Positions 29,170 to 40,217 of a stretch of DNA of 56,258 bases are shown piece by piece. The DNA lies in NCBI GenBank assembly GCA_038255145.1, contig JBBSLP010000037.1:1-56258 (forward strand), given 5' to 3'. The position numbers were made by a program, and so were the translations under genes. Under the pieces are notes generated by a model. That model searched no databases and was not told the DNA's origin. It saw only the letters and a program-made list of their open reading frames with translations. Position 1 is the stretch's first letter. Every line of letters starts with the position of its first letter. Source of the stretch: WHTX01 sp038255145 (lineage in GTDB: Bacteria; Actinomycetota; Acidimicrobiia; Acidimicrobiales; CAIXPF01).

Positions 29170-30981
29170 ATGGCCGTCACCTCCCCGCAGCCTCTCGCCG
29201 AGGACCCCTCCGACCTGACCGCGGCCGATGTCGCCTGGGACCTCGATCCCCTGCTGGGCGGGGGTACGGTCGACCAGCTCCTCGACGAGGCCGACGCCCT
29301 GGCCGACGCGCTCGCCGACCTGCGGGGCAAGGTGGCCCAGCTCGACGCCGCCGGGCTGGCCGCGGCCATGCGCTCCATGGCCGCCCTGTGGGAGGCCCAG
29401 GGCCGGGCGGGCAACTTCGCCAGCCTGGCCTTCGCCACCGACTCCCTCGATGCCGCCCGCGGTGCCCTGATGCAGCGGGTGCAGGAGCGGGGCACGACCA
29501 TCGCCACCAAGCTGCTCTTCTTCGACCTCGAGTGGGCGGCCATCGACGACGACAGCGCCGAGGCGCTGCTGGCCGACCCCGAGCTCGCCTTCTGCGCCCA
29601 CCACCTGCGCAGCGAGCGCCGCTACCGCACCCACCTGCTGTCCGAGCCCGAGGAGCGCGTCCTCACCGAGAAGTCGGTGACAGGCCGATCGGCGTGGGGT
29701 CGGCTGTTCGGCGAGCTGACCTCGGCCATCGAGATCGACCTCGACGGCGGCAAGGTCAAGCTCGAGACGGCCCTGTCCCGCCTGTCCCACCCCGACCGCG
29801 ACGTGCGCCGCACCGCGGCCGAGGCCACCACCGTGGGCCTCGAGCCCGGCCTGCGCACCCGGGCCTTCGTGTTCAACACCCTGCTGGCCGACAAGGCCAC
29901 CGACGACCGGCTGCGGGGCTACGGCAGCTGGATCTCGTCGCGCAACCTGGCCAACGAGGCCTCCGACGCCTCGGTCCAGGCGCTGGTCGACGCCGTGGTC
30001 CGCCGCAACGACCTCCCCCAGCGCTGGTACAAGCTCAAGGCGCAGATCCTGGGCGTGGACAAGCTGGCCGACTACGACCGCATGGCGTCGGTCGCCGCCT
30101 CGGAGGAGCCCTTCGGCTGGTCGGCGGCGACCGAGCTCGTCCTCGAGTCCTACGGCTCGTTCTCGCCCGAGCTGGCCGACGTGGTGCGCCGCTTCATCGA
30201 CGGGAACTGGATCGACGCCCCCCTGCGCCCGGGCAAGCGGCCCGGGGCCTTCTGCGCCTACACCGTGCCCGGCCACCACCCCTACGTGCTGCTCAACTGG
30301 ACGGGCAAGCGCCGTGACGTGCTCACCCTGGCCCACGAGCTGGGCCACGGCCTGCACGCCTACCTGGCCCGCCCCCAGGGCTTGTTCCACATGGGCACGC
30401 CGCTGACCCTGGCCGAGACGGCGTCGGTGTTCGGCGAGACGGTGACCTTCGGCCGCCTGCTCGAGGACACCACCGACCCCGGCGAGCGCCTGGCGCTGCT
30501 GGCCGAGTCCATCGAGGGCGCCATCGCCACCGTGTTCCGCCAGACGGCCATGAACCGCTTCGAGGACGCCGTGCACACCCACCGGCGCGAACTGGGCGAA
30601 CTGTCCGTCGAGGACTTCGGCCACCACTGGGCCACCACCCAGGAGGCCATGCTGGGCGACGCCGTCGAGGTCACCGACGGCTACCGGACGTGGTGGTCCT
30701 ACATCCCCCACTTCATCAACACGCCCGGCTACGTCTACGCCTACGCCTACGGCCAGCTCCTGGCCCTGTCGGTGTACGCCCAGTACCAGGCCCAGGGGGC
30801 GGCGTTCGTGCCCCGCTACCTGGAACTGCTGTCCGCCGGCGGCTCCCTGCCCCCCGAGGAGCTGGGCCGCATCGTGGGCTGCGACCTGGCCGACCCCGGC
30901 TTCTGGGACGGCGGCATCGCCATCATCGAAGCCCAGCTCGACGCGGCCGAAGCTGCGGCCAAGGCGGCCGGCAGGATCTGA
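29170..30981 (+). CDS. M3-family oligoendopeptidase (PepF-like)
   Basis: Zinc metallopeptidase of 603 residues that degrades oligopeptides in the cytoplasm. The zinc motif HELGH is at 389-393 within LTLAHELGHGLHAYLA; the third ligand Glu lies in LAETASVFGETV about 25 residues later. Length and architecture match oligoendopeptidase F of the clade that includes actinobacterial enzymes. The N-terminal helical domain is complete and there is no signal peptide. A TACCCT box 6 nt before ATG 29170 points to leaderless expression. The stop is followed by three 11-bp direct repeats shared with the end of the next, convergent gene. Confidence 0.93.
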   Translation: MAVTSPQPLAEDPSDLTAADVAWDLDPLLGGGTVDQLLDEADALADALADLRGKVAQLDAAGLAAAMRSMAALWEAQGRAGNFASLAFATDSLDAARGALMQRVQERGTTIATKLLFFDLEWAAIDDDSAEALLADPELAFCAHHLRSERRYRTHLLSEPEERVLTEKSVTGRSAWGRLFGELTSAIEIDLDGGKVKLETALSRLSHPDRDVRRTAAEATTVGLEPGLRTRAFVFNTLLADKATDDRLRGYGSWISSRNLANEASDASVQALVDAVVRRNDLPQRWYKLKAQILGVDKLADYDRMASVAASEEPFGWSAATELVLESYGSFSPELADVVRRFIDGNWIDAPLRPGKRPGAFCAYTVPGHHPYVLLNWTGKRRDVLTLAHELGHGLHAYLARPQGLFHMGTPLTLAETASVFGETVTFGRLLEDTTDPGERLALLAESIEGAIATVFRQTAMNRFEDAVHTHRRELGELSVEDFGHHWATTQEAMLGDAVEVTDGYRTWWSYIPHFINTPGYVYAYAYGQLLALSVYAQYQAQGAAFVPRYLELLSAGGSLPPEELGRIVGCDLADPGFWDGGIAIIEAQLDAAEAAAKAAGRI

Positions 30982-30983
30982 GC

Positions 30984-31016
30984 GCGGACTAGGCCGGGAC
31001 TAGGCGCGGACTAGGC
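30984..31016. repeat. Three tandem 11-bp repeats (GCGGACTAGGC type)
   Basis: Copies at 30984-30994, 30995-31005 and 31006-31016; the middle copy has CG for GC at its first two bases. The third copy includes the TAG stop of the dehydrogenase. It lies between convergent genes. Slippage is a simple explanation. Confidence 0.7.
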
Positions 31017-32012
31017 CCGCCAGTCGGCCAGGGTGCGCTCCTGGCGCAGGGGCGCGCCCCGCAGGTAGCGGCCCAGGTTGTCCTCCACCAGGGTCATCAG
31101 GCGGCCGTTGGTCGAGTTGGTGATGCCCGACGTGTGCGGGCTGATGGTCACCTTGGGGTGGCCCCACAGGGGGCTGTCGGCCGGCAGGGGCTCGACCGAG
31201 GTCACGTCGAGTACGGCCGCGCCAGGCCGACCGGCGTCGAGGGCGGCGATCAGCGCGGCCTCGTCGACCAGTTCCCCCCGGGCCACGTTCACCAGCAGGG
31301 CGTCGGGGGCCATGGCGGCCAGGAACGCGGCGTCGACCAGGTGGCGGGTGCTGTCACCGGCGGGGGCGGCGATGACGACGACGTCGGCCCCGCCCAGCTC
31401 GCCGGCCAGCCCATCAGGGGTCACCATGCGATCCACGGGTTCGTCGCCCGTGGGGGTGCGGCGCACGCCGATCACCCTGGCTCCCAGGGCCCGGGCCCGG
31501 GTGGCCACCTCGGTGCCGATGTTGCCCATGCCCACGACCAGCCACGTCGACCCGTCGACCTCGCGGTGCCCGCCGCCCCGCAACCCGCGCGATCCGCGCT
31601 GGGCGTCGCGCCAGGCCCCGGCGCCGAGGAAGGTGTCGAGCACGGCCCACACCACGTACTCGCCGATGGGCGAGGCCGTGCCATGCCCGGTGGAGATGCG
31701 CACCCCTCGTCGCAGCAGCTCGCCGTAGAGGTCGGTCTCGAAGCCGGCCGAGCACGACTGGAACCAGCGCAGCGACCCGCTCTTGGCCACGAAGCCGAAG
31801 AAGGGACGCAACAGCCCCTTCTGGGCGAACACGTCGTAGGAGCCGACGATGACCTCGGGCGCGGCTTCCTCCCAGCTCAGGGCGGCACCGTCGTCAGCGC
31901 GGGACACGGTGCCGTCGGGGGCCATCAGCAACCAGCCGGCGTCGGGGGCGGCTGCCGCCAGCCGCTCCCCGAAACCCGACCACAGCTCGTTGGTGCACAG
32001 GACGTCCATCAC
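31011..32012 (-). CDS. D-isomer-specific 2-hydroxyacid dehydrogenase
   Basis: A 333-residue NAD(P)-dependent oxidoreductase. The nucleotide-binding GMGNIG is at 161-166. The catalytic triad positions are Arg245 in VNVARGELVDE, Glu274 in TSVEPLP and His293 in ISPHTSG. ASPIGEYV is the conserved motif before the dinucleotide domain. It could act on hydroxypyruvate, phosphoglycerate-like or other 2-hydroxyacids; the substrate is not evident. The start is GTG 32012 followed by ATG 32009; either may be used. The gene ends inside a triple 11-bp repeat. Confidence 0.9.
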   Translation of the reverse strand: MMDVLCTNELWSGFGERLAAAAPDAGWLLMAPDGTVSRADDGAALSWEEAAPEVIVGSYDVFAQKGLLRPFFGFVAKSGSLRWFQSCSAGFETDLYGELLRRGVRISTGHGTASPIGEYVVWAVLDTFLGAGAWRDAQRGSRGLRGGGHREVDGSTWLVVGMGNIGTEVATRARALGARVIGVRRTPTGDEPVDRMVTPDGLAGELGGADVVVIAAPAGDSTRHLVDAAFLAAMAPDALLVNVARGELVDEAALIAALDAGRPGAAVLDVTSVEPLPADSPLWGHPKVTISPHTSGITNSTNGRLMTLVEDNLGRYLRGAPLRQERTLADWRA

Positions 32013-32047
32013 CTTGGGGTCTAGTCCGTCGCACCTGCCCTTTCCTT

Positions 32048-32091
32048 GTCGACGGACGGCCCTTGTCGACGGGACCGTCGACGGACGGCCC
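32048..32091. repeat. 15-bp direct repeat near the dehydrogenase start
   Basis: GTCGACGGACGGCCC occurs at 32048-32062 and again at 32077-32091, with a 10-nt partial copy at 32065-32074. It lies in the short gap between the GT4 stop and the dehydrogenase start. Confidence 0.6.
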
Positions 32092-32102
32092 GATCGGCGG
32101 GG

Positions 32103-33296
32103 TCAGTCCCCGTCGACGACCCGCCGCAGCACGTCGGCCAGCTGCTCGGCGGTGCGCTCGACGCGGAAGTCCTCGGCCCGCACCCGGCCGGCTGCCCCCA
32201 TGGCCGCGGCCCGCTCCCGGTCGCCGAACACCTCGGCCACGGCATCGGCCAGCAGGGCGGCGTCCTGGCGGGGGACGAAGGCCGCCGTCTCCCCCTCGAC
32301 CACGAACTCCTCGAAGGCGGGGGTGTGCACGGCGACGACGGGCTTGGACGCAGCCATGGCCTCGAGCACGGCCATGCCGAAGCCTTCCGAGCGCGACGCC
32401 GACAGCAGGCCGTCGCTGGCCGCCAACAGGTCGGGCACGTCGCTACGGTGGCCCAGGAGCACGACGCGGTCGGCCACCCCCTCCTCGGCCACCAGCTTCT
32501 CGAGCAGGGGTCGGTTGGGACCCTCGCCCACCAGCAGCAGGCGGGCGTCGGGCAGCCGGTCGCGCAACAGGCGCATCATGGGCACCAGGTGCTGCTGGCC
32601 CTTGAGGTCGATGAGCATGCCCACGCACAACAGCAGGGGCCACGAGTCGGCGGCCCCGAGCTCGGCCCGCAGGGCGGCGACGCCGGCCGTGTCGAGTCGG
32701 GACCGGTAGAAGTCGTCGGGCAGGCCCGGGGGGACCAGGTCGAAGGTCCCGGGGTCGAGGCGCAGGTGGTGGGCGAAGCTCCCACTGACCGATCTCGACA
32801 GCGACAGCTTGGCCGAGGTGGCCCGGATGCCGGCCCAGTTCCACGGGTAGAGGGCCAACCGCTTGGCGAAGGCCAGCTCGCGGCCCCGGGGCGGGGGGAA
32901 CTCGATGAGGGGGATGGCCACGGACATGAACCAGATGAGCACGGGGATTCGCCGCACCGTGGCCGCGGCCTGGGCGTAGCTGCGGTCGAGCGGAGTGTTC
33001 AACGAGCACACGGCCCGGGCATCCACCCGTGCCAGGACGCGGACCATCCTCGCTAGCGTGAGCGGGTGAGAACGCAGCGCGGTCAGACCCGCGGGCAGGC
33101 CCAGGACGTGGCAGGGGATCCCGGCCGCTTCATAGGCGGCCAGCATGGGTCCACCGCGCAGGGACACCACCACCGGCTCCAGATCGGGACGGTGGGCACG
33201 CAGGGCCACCAGGGTCCGCAGCAGGATGGTCTGACCGCCCCCGATGTCGAAGTCGGGGAGCGTGAAGGCCACGCACGTGGGCTTGTCGGTTGCCAT
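32103..33296 (-). CDS. Family 4 glycosyltransferase
   Basis: A 397-residue GT-B-fold retaining glycosyltransferase. The N-terminal GGGQTILLRTL motif is the acceptor-domain glycine loop. The C-terminal donor domain shows LCVGMLIDLKGQQHLV, LLLVGEGPNRPLLE, VVLLGHRSDVPDLLAASDGLLSASRSEGFGMAVLEAMAASKPVVA (the EX7E element) and EFVVEGETAAFV. ATG 33296 has GGGAGGACAC before it. It diverges from the GT2 gene at 33401 with 104 bp between them, so both are probably expressed from one intergenic region and act on the same surface glycan. Confidence 0.92.
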   Translation of the reverse strand: MATDKPTCVAFTLPDFDIGGGQTILLRTLVALRAHRPDLEPVVVSLRGGPMLAAYEAAGIPCHVLGLPAGLTALRSHPLTLARMVRVLARVDARAVCSLNTPLDRSYAQAAATVRRIPVLIWFMSVAIPLIEFPPPRGRELAFAKRLALYPWNWAGIRATSAKLSLSRSVSGSFAHHLRLDPGTFDLVPPGLPDDFYRSRLDTAGVAALRAELGAADSWPLLLCVGMLIDLKGQQHLVPMMRLLRDRLPDARLLLVGEGPNRPLLEKLVAEEGVADRVVLLGHRSDVPDLLAASDGLLSASRSEGFGMAVLEAMAASKPVVAVHTPAFEEFVVEGETAAFVPRQDAALLADAVAEVFGDRERAAAMGAAGRVRAEDFRVERTAEQLADVLRRVVDGD

Positions 33297-33400
33297 GTGT
33301 CCTCCCGGGAGGACCGATCGGCCCCCACCCGTAGTGATCGTCCCGGCCGTACCGTCGCCGGGGCTTGTACAGACGCCATATCGGAAGAGCAGGGGCGAAC

Positions 33401-34303
33401 GTGAGCGCACGTCCGAGCATCAGCATCGGGTTGCCGGTGTACAACGGTGAGAACTACCTCGAGCAGGCCCTGGCCTCGTTGCAGCGCCAGACCTTCGAGG
33501 ACTACGAGGTCCTCATCTCGGACAACGCCTCGACTGACGGTACCGGCGAGATCGCCCAGCGCTTCGCGGAGGAGGACAGCCGCTTCAGGTATTTCCGCAA
33601 CGAGCGGAACCTGGGCGCCAACCCCAACTACAACCGCACCTTCGCCCTGGCCCAGGGTGAGTTCTTCCGCTGGCACGCCCACGACGACATCTGCGACCCC
33701 AAGTACCTCGAGCGCTGCCACGACGTGCTGGCCTCGGACCCGAGCGTGGTCCTGTGCCACACCCGCACCGCGTACATCGACCGCAACGGTGATCCGCTCA
33801 TCCCCATGTCCCGGGGGTTCCTCGACCCCGACGGCTACATCGAGCGGCTGACCACCGACGAGGACGCACCGCCGATGCTGGCTGATCCCCGGGCCCACGT
33901 GCGCCTCGACGCCATCGTGAACCGCATGTCGGTGTTCTTCGACGTGTTCGGCCTGGCCCGGGTGGACAACCTGCGCCGCACCATGCTGCTGCCCAGCTAC
34001 TACGGGGCCGACAAGGTGTTCCTGGCCGACCTGGCCGTGCAGGGGCGCCTGGTGCGCCTCGACGAGGAGGGCTTCAGCCGCCGCTGCCACGCCGCCGCCT
34101 CGACCCGCAGCGTCAGCCTCAAGGACCTGGCCTCGTGGTCGGACTCCTCGGGGGGCAAGGCGCAGTACTACCCCATGCTCATGATGAAGGGCTACCTGGC
34201 CGCCGTGCGCAACTCCGATCTCGACGCCGCCGAGAAGCGGCGATGCCTGGCGGTCATCGCCAAGCGGGCCAAGAACCCCTACAAGTTGCTACGCGGCCGC
34301 TGA
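33401..34303 (+). CDS. Family 2 glycosyltransferase
   Basis: A 300-residue GT-A glycosyltransferase. ISIGLPVYNGENYLEQALASL at the N-terminus, DNASTDGTGEIA at 41-52 and HAHDDICDPKYL near 93 are GT2 hallmarks; the DD at 95-96 is the metal-binding position. A similar gene is at 26749-27684. GTG 33401 follows AGGGGCGAAC. The next gene, a BNR protein, begins 3 bp after the stop, so the two form an operon. The sugar and acceptor are unknown. Confidence 0.88.
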   Translation: MSARPSISIGLPVYNGENYLEQALASLQRQTFEDYEVLISDNASTDGTGEIAQRFAEEDSRFRYFRNERNLGANPNYNRTFALAQGEFFRWHAHDDICDPKYLERCHDVLASDPSVVLCHTRTAYIDRNGDPLIPMSRGFLDPDGYIERLTTDEDAPPMLADPRAHVRLDAIVNRMSVFFDVFGLARVDNLRRTMLLPSYYGADKVFLADLAVQGRLVRLDEEGFSRRCHAAASTRSVSLKDLASWSDSSGGKAQYYPMLMMKGYLAAVRNSDLDAAEKRRCLAVIAKRAKNPYKLLRGR

Positions 34304-34306
34304 CAC

Positions 34307-36544
34307 GTGACGACGAGCTCCCCCTTCCGTCGCGTCGCCGGCGCCCTCGCCGCGTCCGCCATCATCGCCGTGGGCTGTGGCTACGCCACGGTGGCCGAGA
34401 GCGCGCCCACGGTCTCGGACCAACTGGCGGCGGCGGTGCCGGCGACGGCCGTGGACAGCTCGTCGACCAGCACCACCGTGCCTCCCGAACCTCCCCTGCA
34501 GTGGACCCCCCTCGACGAGCCCGGCGTGGGTGGGCGGGTCACCGACCTGGCCATCGACCCCGCGAACACCCAGCACCTGCTGGTGGGTGGTGACCTCATC
34601 GGGGTCGGCGTCTCCACCGACGGCGGTACCACCTGGGGGGTGACCACGGGTCTGACGAACCCCGAGGTGGGCCGGTTCACCTTCGATCCCACCGACCCGA
34701 CCCACGTGTGGGTGGGCACCATGGGCGGGCCCTTCCTGTCCACCGACGGCGGGGTGAGCTGGCAGGAGATGCGCACGGGCATGCCCGCCATCGATGCCGG
34801 GAACTACAGCGCCCCCGTCGACGAGATCCTCATCGACCCCGCCGACCACACCCACCTGCTGGCCACGGGCGGCTCGCACCGCGAGTGGGAGTCCCCCGGT
34901 CCGACGGCCTTCGGCGCCATCTGGGAATCCCACGACGGCGGGGCCAACTGGGCCCGGCTGTCGACCGTGGGCGACGACGTGAACGTGGTCGACGGCGTGT
35001 GGGCCGACGACGGCACCGTGCTGGTGGCGACGCTGGATCAGGGCGTGTGGCGCTCCGGGGACGGCGGACGCACGTGGTCGCGTTCCTCTGACGGCCTGCC
35101 CGCCGACACCAGGGCCCTGGTCACCAGCGCAGCCCGGCCCGGCGTGTTCTGGGCCGCGGTGGGATCGGGGCGCCAGGGTGACGACGTGGCCCCCGGCGGT
35201 GTGTGGCGGTCCGAGGACGGCGGCCACACCTGGGTGCCGTCGTCGACCGGCCTGGCCCAGGGCACCACCCAGGAGGGCAGTGCCCTGCACACGGCCCGCT
35301 ACAACGCCCTGGCCATCTCGTTCAGCGACCCCGACGTCCTCATGACGGCCAACCTGGGCTTCGGCACCGAGGGTGTGTTCCGTTCCGTCGACGGCGGGCT
35401 GACGTGGACCGCCGTCCTCGGCCAGGGGGGCACCGCCCCCACCACGGCGTACTCGACACCGCCCGGAGCCGAGACGCTGGCCATCGACCCCGTCAACCCG
35501 GGCCGGGCCCTCATCGGGGGTTCCGAGTACGTGCTGGGGACCCTGGACGCCGGCGCCACGTGGAAGGACCTGTCCTCGGACGTGGCCCCGACCGGCGGCT
35601 TCGTGGGTCGGGGCTACTCGGGCCTGGTGGCCGACCGGGTCGTCTTCGACCCCGCCAACCCCGCCAACGTCCTGCTCTGTGGCTTCGACGGCGCCAACCC
35701 CTGGGTGTCCACCGACGGGGCCGCCAGCTGGAAGCGCCCCCTGCTGTCGTGGGACAGCTGGGGTGGGTGCCACGACGCCAGCCCCGCGGCCGACGGCACC
35801 TGGTGGGTGCTGCTGGGCCAAGCGGGCACGTTCAACGGCGTGGCCCTCATCGACCCCCGCACCGGGGTGGCCAGTCCCCAGGCCGGTGGCTCGCTCCCCG
35901 AGCGCTGGACCTACGTGGGTGAGCTGGGCGGCATCGAGGCCCTCCAGGCCGCCGACGGCACCCCGGTCATCCTGCTGTCGGTGGGCGGCGTCCTGCGCCG
36001 TTCCGTGGACAACGGCACCAGCTGGACCCAGATCTCGGGCCCCGAGGACACCATCGACGTGGACTCGGACCCCGCCCAGCCCGGCGTGGCCTACGTGTCC
36101 GCGGCCGACGGCGTGTGGCGCAGCACGGACGGCGGGGCCAGGTTCTCCCTGCTCGAGGGGTCACCCAAGGGGGTCACCCGGCTGACCACCACCGGGGGGT
36201 CGCTGTACGCAGCGGCGTACAACCAGGGCGACGCCGGCCTGCACCGCCTGGGGGCCGACGGCACCTGGACCCGGGTGCTCGACGACCCCCTGGTGGCCGA
36301 TGTGGTCGCGGACCCTGCCGCACCCACCCACCTGATCGCCGTGATCAACGACCACCCCTACCACGACCGGGTGGCGTCGGTAGGGGTCCTGCGCAGCTTC
36401 GACGACGGCGCCACCTGGGCCCCCTCGTCGGACGGGCTGCCGTTGACCCGGGTGTCCACCATCGCCGTGGACCCCGCCGGCGGGCGGGTGCTCATCGGCA
36501 CCTTCGGCCGGGGGTACTTCCAGGCCACCCTGCCGGGGAGCTGA
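34307..36544 (+). CDS. Secreted BNR-repeat (sialidase/GH74-like propeller) protein
   Basis: A 745-residue exported protein. The signal peptide ends IIAVGC with Cys24 as a possible lipidation site. The rest is a beta-propeller type array of Asp-box/BNR repeats of form S.DGG..W: STDGGTTW, STDGGVSW, SHDGGANW, SGDGGRTW, SEDGGHTW, SVDGGLTW, then SVDNGTSW and SFDDGATW. Repeat spacing and number fit two propellers, as in GH74 xyloglucanases or sortilin-like proteins, but no GH74 catalytic Asp pair could be confirmed. It may be an adhesin or a glycan hydrolase. GTG 34307 is 3 bp after the GT2 stop, suggesting cotranscription. The broken gene 36587-37157 follows. Confidence 0.8.
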   Translation: MTTSSPFRRVAGALAASAIIAVGCGYATVAESAPTVSDQLAAAVPATAVDSSSTSTTVPPEPPLQWTPLDEPGVGGRVTDLAIDPANTQHLLVGGDLIGVGVSTDGGTTWGVTTGLTNPEVGRFTFDPTDPTHVWVGTMGGPFLSTDGGVSWQEMRTGMPAIDAGNYSAPVDEILIDPADHTHLLATGGSHREWESPGPTAFGAIWESHDGGANWARLSTVGDDVNVVDGVWADDGTVLVATLDQGVWRSGDGGRTWSRSSDGLPADTRALVTSAARPGVFWAAVGSGRQGDDVAPGGVWRSEDGGHTWVPSSTGLAQGTTQEGSALHTARYNALAISFSDPDVLMTANLGFGTEGVFRSVDGGLTWTAVLGQGGTAPTTAYSTPPGAETLAIDPVNPGRALIGGSEYVLGTLDAGATWKDLSSDVAPTGGFVGRGYSGLVADRVVFDPANPANVLLCGFDGANPWVSTDGAASWKRPLLSWDSWGGCHDASPAADGTWWVLLGQAGTFNGVALIDPRTGVASPQAGGSLPERWTYVGELGGIEALQAADGTPVILLSVGGVLRRSVDNGTSWTQISGPEDTIDVDSDPAQPGVAYVSAADGVWRSTDGGARFSLLEGSPKGVTRLTTTGGSLYAAAYNQGDAGLHRLGADGTWTRVLDDPLVADVVADPAAPTHLIAVINDHPYHDRVASVGVLRSFDDGATWAPSSDGLPLTRVSTIAVDPAGGRVLIGTFGRGYFQATLPGS

Positions 36545-36586
36545 CCCTCCGTCCCCTGCTGCCTCACACGGCCGTTCCGGCTCTGA

Positions 36587-37157
36587 TCCGTCGCCGCGGC
36601 GTCGTCCGAGGTCTACCCACAGATGTCGGCCATCGCCCCCACCGTCCTCACCCGGGGCACCGGGGTGAACTGGAAGCAGGACTTCCTGCTCCTGGCCTCG
36701 GCCCTGGGCCGCACCGACGCCGCCCAGCAGTACCTCGACGACTACCGGGCCGACGCCACCTCCCTCGGTCGCCAGGTGACCGCCGATGGGCCCGAGGTGT
36801 CCTTCGTGCGCTTCAACTCGGGCCGGGCCCGCATGTTCGGCGTGCCCTCGTTCGCCGGCGCCATCGCCTGGGACGCCCACCTCGAGCGACCCGAGGGCCA
36901 GCGCTTCGCGCCACGTCGGAGGACATCAGCGAGGAGCAGATCGACCTGCTCGACGCCGACGCCATCTTCTTCTCCATCCAGGGTGATCCGGCCAAGACGC
37001 CGGCGGCCGCCTTCCAGGCCACCAGCTGTGGGCCAACCTGGGCGAGGTGCAGGCCGGACACGTCGTCGAGGTCGACGACGACCCCTGGTACCTCAACGCC
37101 GGACCCACCGCGGCCCGGGTCGTCCTCTCCGGGCTCCAGGACGCGCTGTCGGGCTGA
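36587..37157 (+). pseudogene. Remnant of an iron-siderophore ABC substrate-binding protein (FepB/FhuD family)
   Basis: The conserved C-terminal half of a class-III binding protein is spread over three frames. Frame 1 (to about 36910): EVYPQMSAIAPTVLTRGTGVNWK...FGVPSFAG. Frame 2 (about 36910-37024): ATSEDISEEQIDLLDADAIFFSIQGD. Frame 3 (about 37026-37157): LWANLGEVQAGHVVEVDDDPWYLNAGP, ending in a stop. Each change fits a 1-nt loss. The N-terminal roughly 100 or more residues and the signal peptide are absent; an in-frame stop at 36584 and the BNR gene end at 36544 leave no room. The binding protein therefore cannot be made. A simple sequencing error would not explain the missing N-terminus. Confidence 0.75.
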
Positions 37158-37235
37158 CCGACCCGGGGCACGCCGGACCGTCCTGGAGTACGCCGGACGG
37201 GGCCGTCCGCTGGGGTCGACGGAGCGCCACCGCCC

Positions 37236-37241
37236 TAGCGT
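37236..37241 (+). promoter_or_regulatory. -10 box (TAGCGT)
   Basis: TAGCGT ends 8 nt before GTG 37250 and supports that codon over the next ATG at 37253. Confidence 0.45.
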
Positions 37242-37249
37242 CGCCGGAC

Positions 37250-38756
37250 GTGATGGACGCGCTGCTGCCCGCCGACGCCCTGCTCCCCACCGACGCCTCC
37301 CTGCCCACCGACATCGTCGACGGGGACGTGCTGGCCCGGACCATCGAGCGGTTCCGGGCCCAGCGCATCGTGCTGCCCACCTTCGCCGAGCTGGCCCGGC
37401 CCCCAGCGGCCGACGCCACCCTCGACGGCGTGGGTCCCGACGACGCCGATCCCCGCAACCTGTTCCGGGTCAACTGGTTCAACGGCCCCGCCCGCACCGG
37501 TCGGGTCGACGTGCCCGTGCACGTCGAGCTCCCCTCCTCGCTCACCGGGGTGCCGGCCCGCATCGTCGTGCTCGTGGGCCGGCTGTTCCCCATGGTGCGG
37601 TCCCACAAGGTGCTGGCCGCCTACGCCTGCCTGGTGCCCCGCCTGGTGACCGGAGGTTTCGACCCCACCGACCAACGGGCCATCTGGCCGTCGACGGGCA
37701 ACTACGCCCGCGGCGGGGTGGCCATCAGCCGGCTCATGGGCTGCCGGGGGGTGGCCGTGCTGCCCGAGGGCATGAGCCGTGAGCGCTTCGAGTGGCTGGA
37801 GAACTGGGTCACCGAGCCCGGCGACATCATCCGCACACCGGGCACCGAGTCCAACGTCAAGGAGATCTACGACGCCTGCGCCGAGCTGGCCAAGGACCCG
37901 GCCAACGTCATCTTCAACCAGTTCTCCGAGTACGCCAACCACCTGGCCCACCTGGCGGTGACGGGAGCGGCGGCCGACGCCGTGGTCGAGCACCTGCTGG
38001 CGGGCACGCCGGGCCTGTCGCTGCGGGCCTTCGTGTCGGCCACGGGCTCGGCGGGGACCATCGCCGCCGGTGACCACCTCAAGGAGCGCTACGGCTCGGC
38101 CACCGTGGCCGTCGAGGCCCTCGAGTGCCCCACCCTGCTCTACAACGGCTACGGGGCCCACAACATCCAGGGCATCGGGGACAAGCACGTGCCCCTGATC
38201 CACAACGTGACCGGCACCGACGTGGTCGTGGGCGTCAGCGACCGCAGCACCGATGCCCTCGACGTGCTCTTCAACACCGCCGTGGGCCAGCGCTGGCTGG
38301 CCGACCGGGTCGGCGTGGACGCCGCCGTCATCGACCACCTGCCCAACTTCGGCCTCTCGTCGATCTGCAACATCCTGGCCGCCATCAAGGTGGCCAAGCA
38401 GTGGGACCTGGGCCCCGACGACGTCGTACTGACGGTGGCCACCGACGGGGCCGAGCTCTACGGCTCCGAGCGGGACAGCTACCTGGCCGAGCACCACCCC
38501 CTGGGCATCGACGACGCCGATGCCGCCGCCATCTGGGCCCAGCACCTGGCCGGGGTGGGCACCGACCACGTGCTCGAGTGCGACCACGTGGTGCGCGACC
38601 GCATCTTCAACCTCGGCTACTTCACCTGGGTCGAGCAGCAGGGCATCGAGCTCGAGCACTTCGACGCCCGCCGTGACCAGGCCTTCTGGCGCGGCCTGCG
38701 CCCCGCCCTGGCCTCGTGGGACGAGCTCGTGGGCGAGTTCAACGCCCGCGTCACCG

Positions 38757-38764
<8 letters not shown>
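37250..38764 (+). CDS. PLP-dependent fold-type-II enzyme, unknown substrate
   Basis: A 504-residue enzyme of the tryptophan-synthase-beta/cysteine-synthase superfamily. The expected Schiff-base Lys is K120 in RSHKVLAAY. GNYARGGVAISRLMG is the substrate/cofactor Asn-Gly helix. SATGSAGTIAAGDHLK is the phosphate-binding loop. Length is well above cysteine synthase (about 300), with a long N-terminal region (LFRVNWFNGPARTGRVDVPV) and a C-terminal extension. The family is known to catalyse beta- or gamma-replacement or elimination of amino acids. GTG 37250 sits 8 nt after a -10 box. The next gene, another enzyme of this fold, overlaps it by 8 nt. Confidence 0.85.
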
Positions 38765-40163
<1,399 letters not shown>

Positions 40164-40205
40164 CACTGGGGGTCGGCGGTGGGTGGACGCCAGCGAACCC
40201 ACCCC

Positions 40206-40211
40206 TACGCT
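40206..40211 (+). promoter_or_regulatory. -10 box (TACGCT)
   Basis: TACGCT ends 6 nt before GTG 40218, consistent with a leaderless start. Confidence 0.5.
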
Positions 40212-40217
40212 GACCCC

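Noticed and set aside
36623..37249. Fusion of the siderophore-binding remnant to the PLP enzyme in one 713-residue frame
   Set aside because: The shared frame is accidental: homology moves to other frames and ends in a stop at 37157, and a -10 box and start belong to the PLP gene at 37250.
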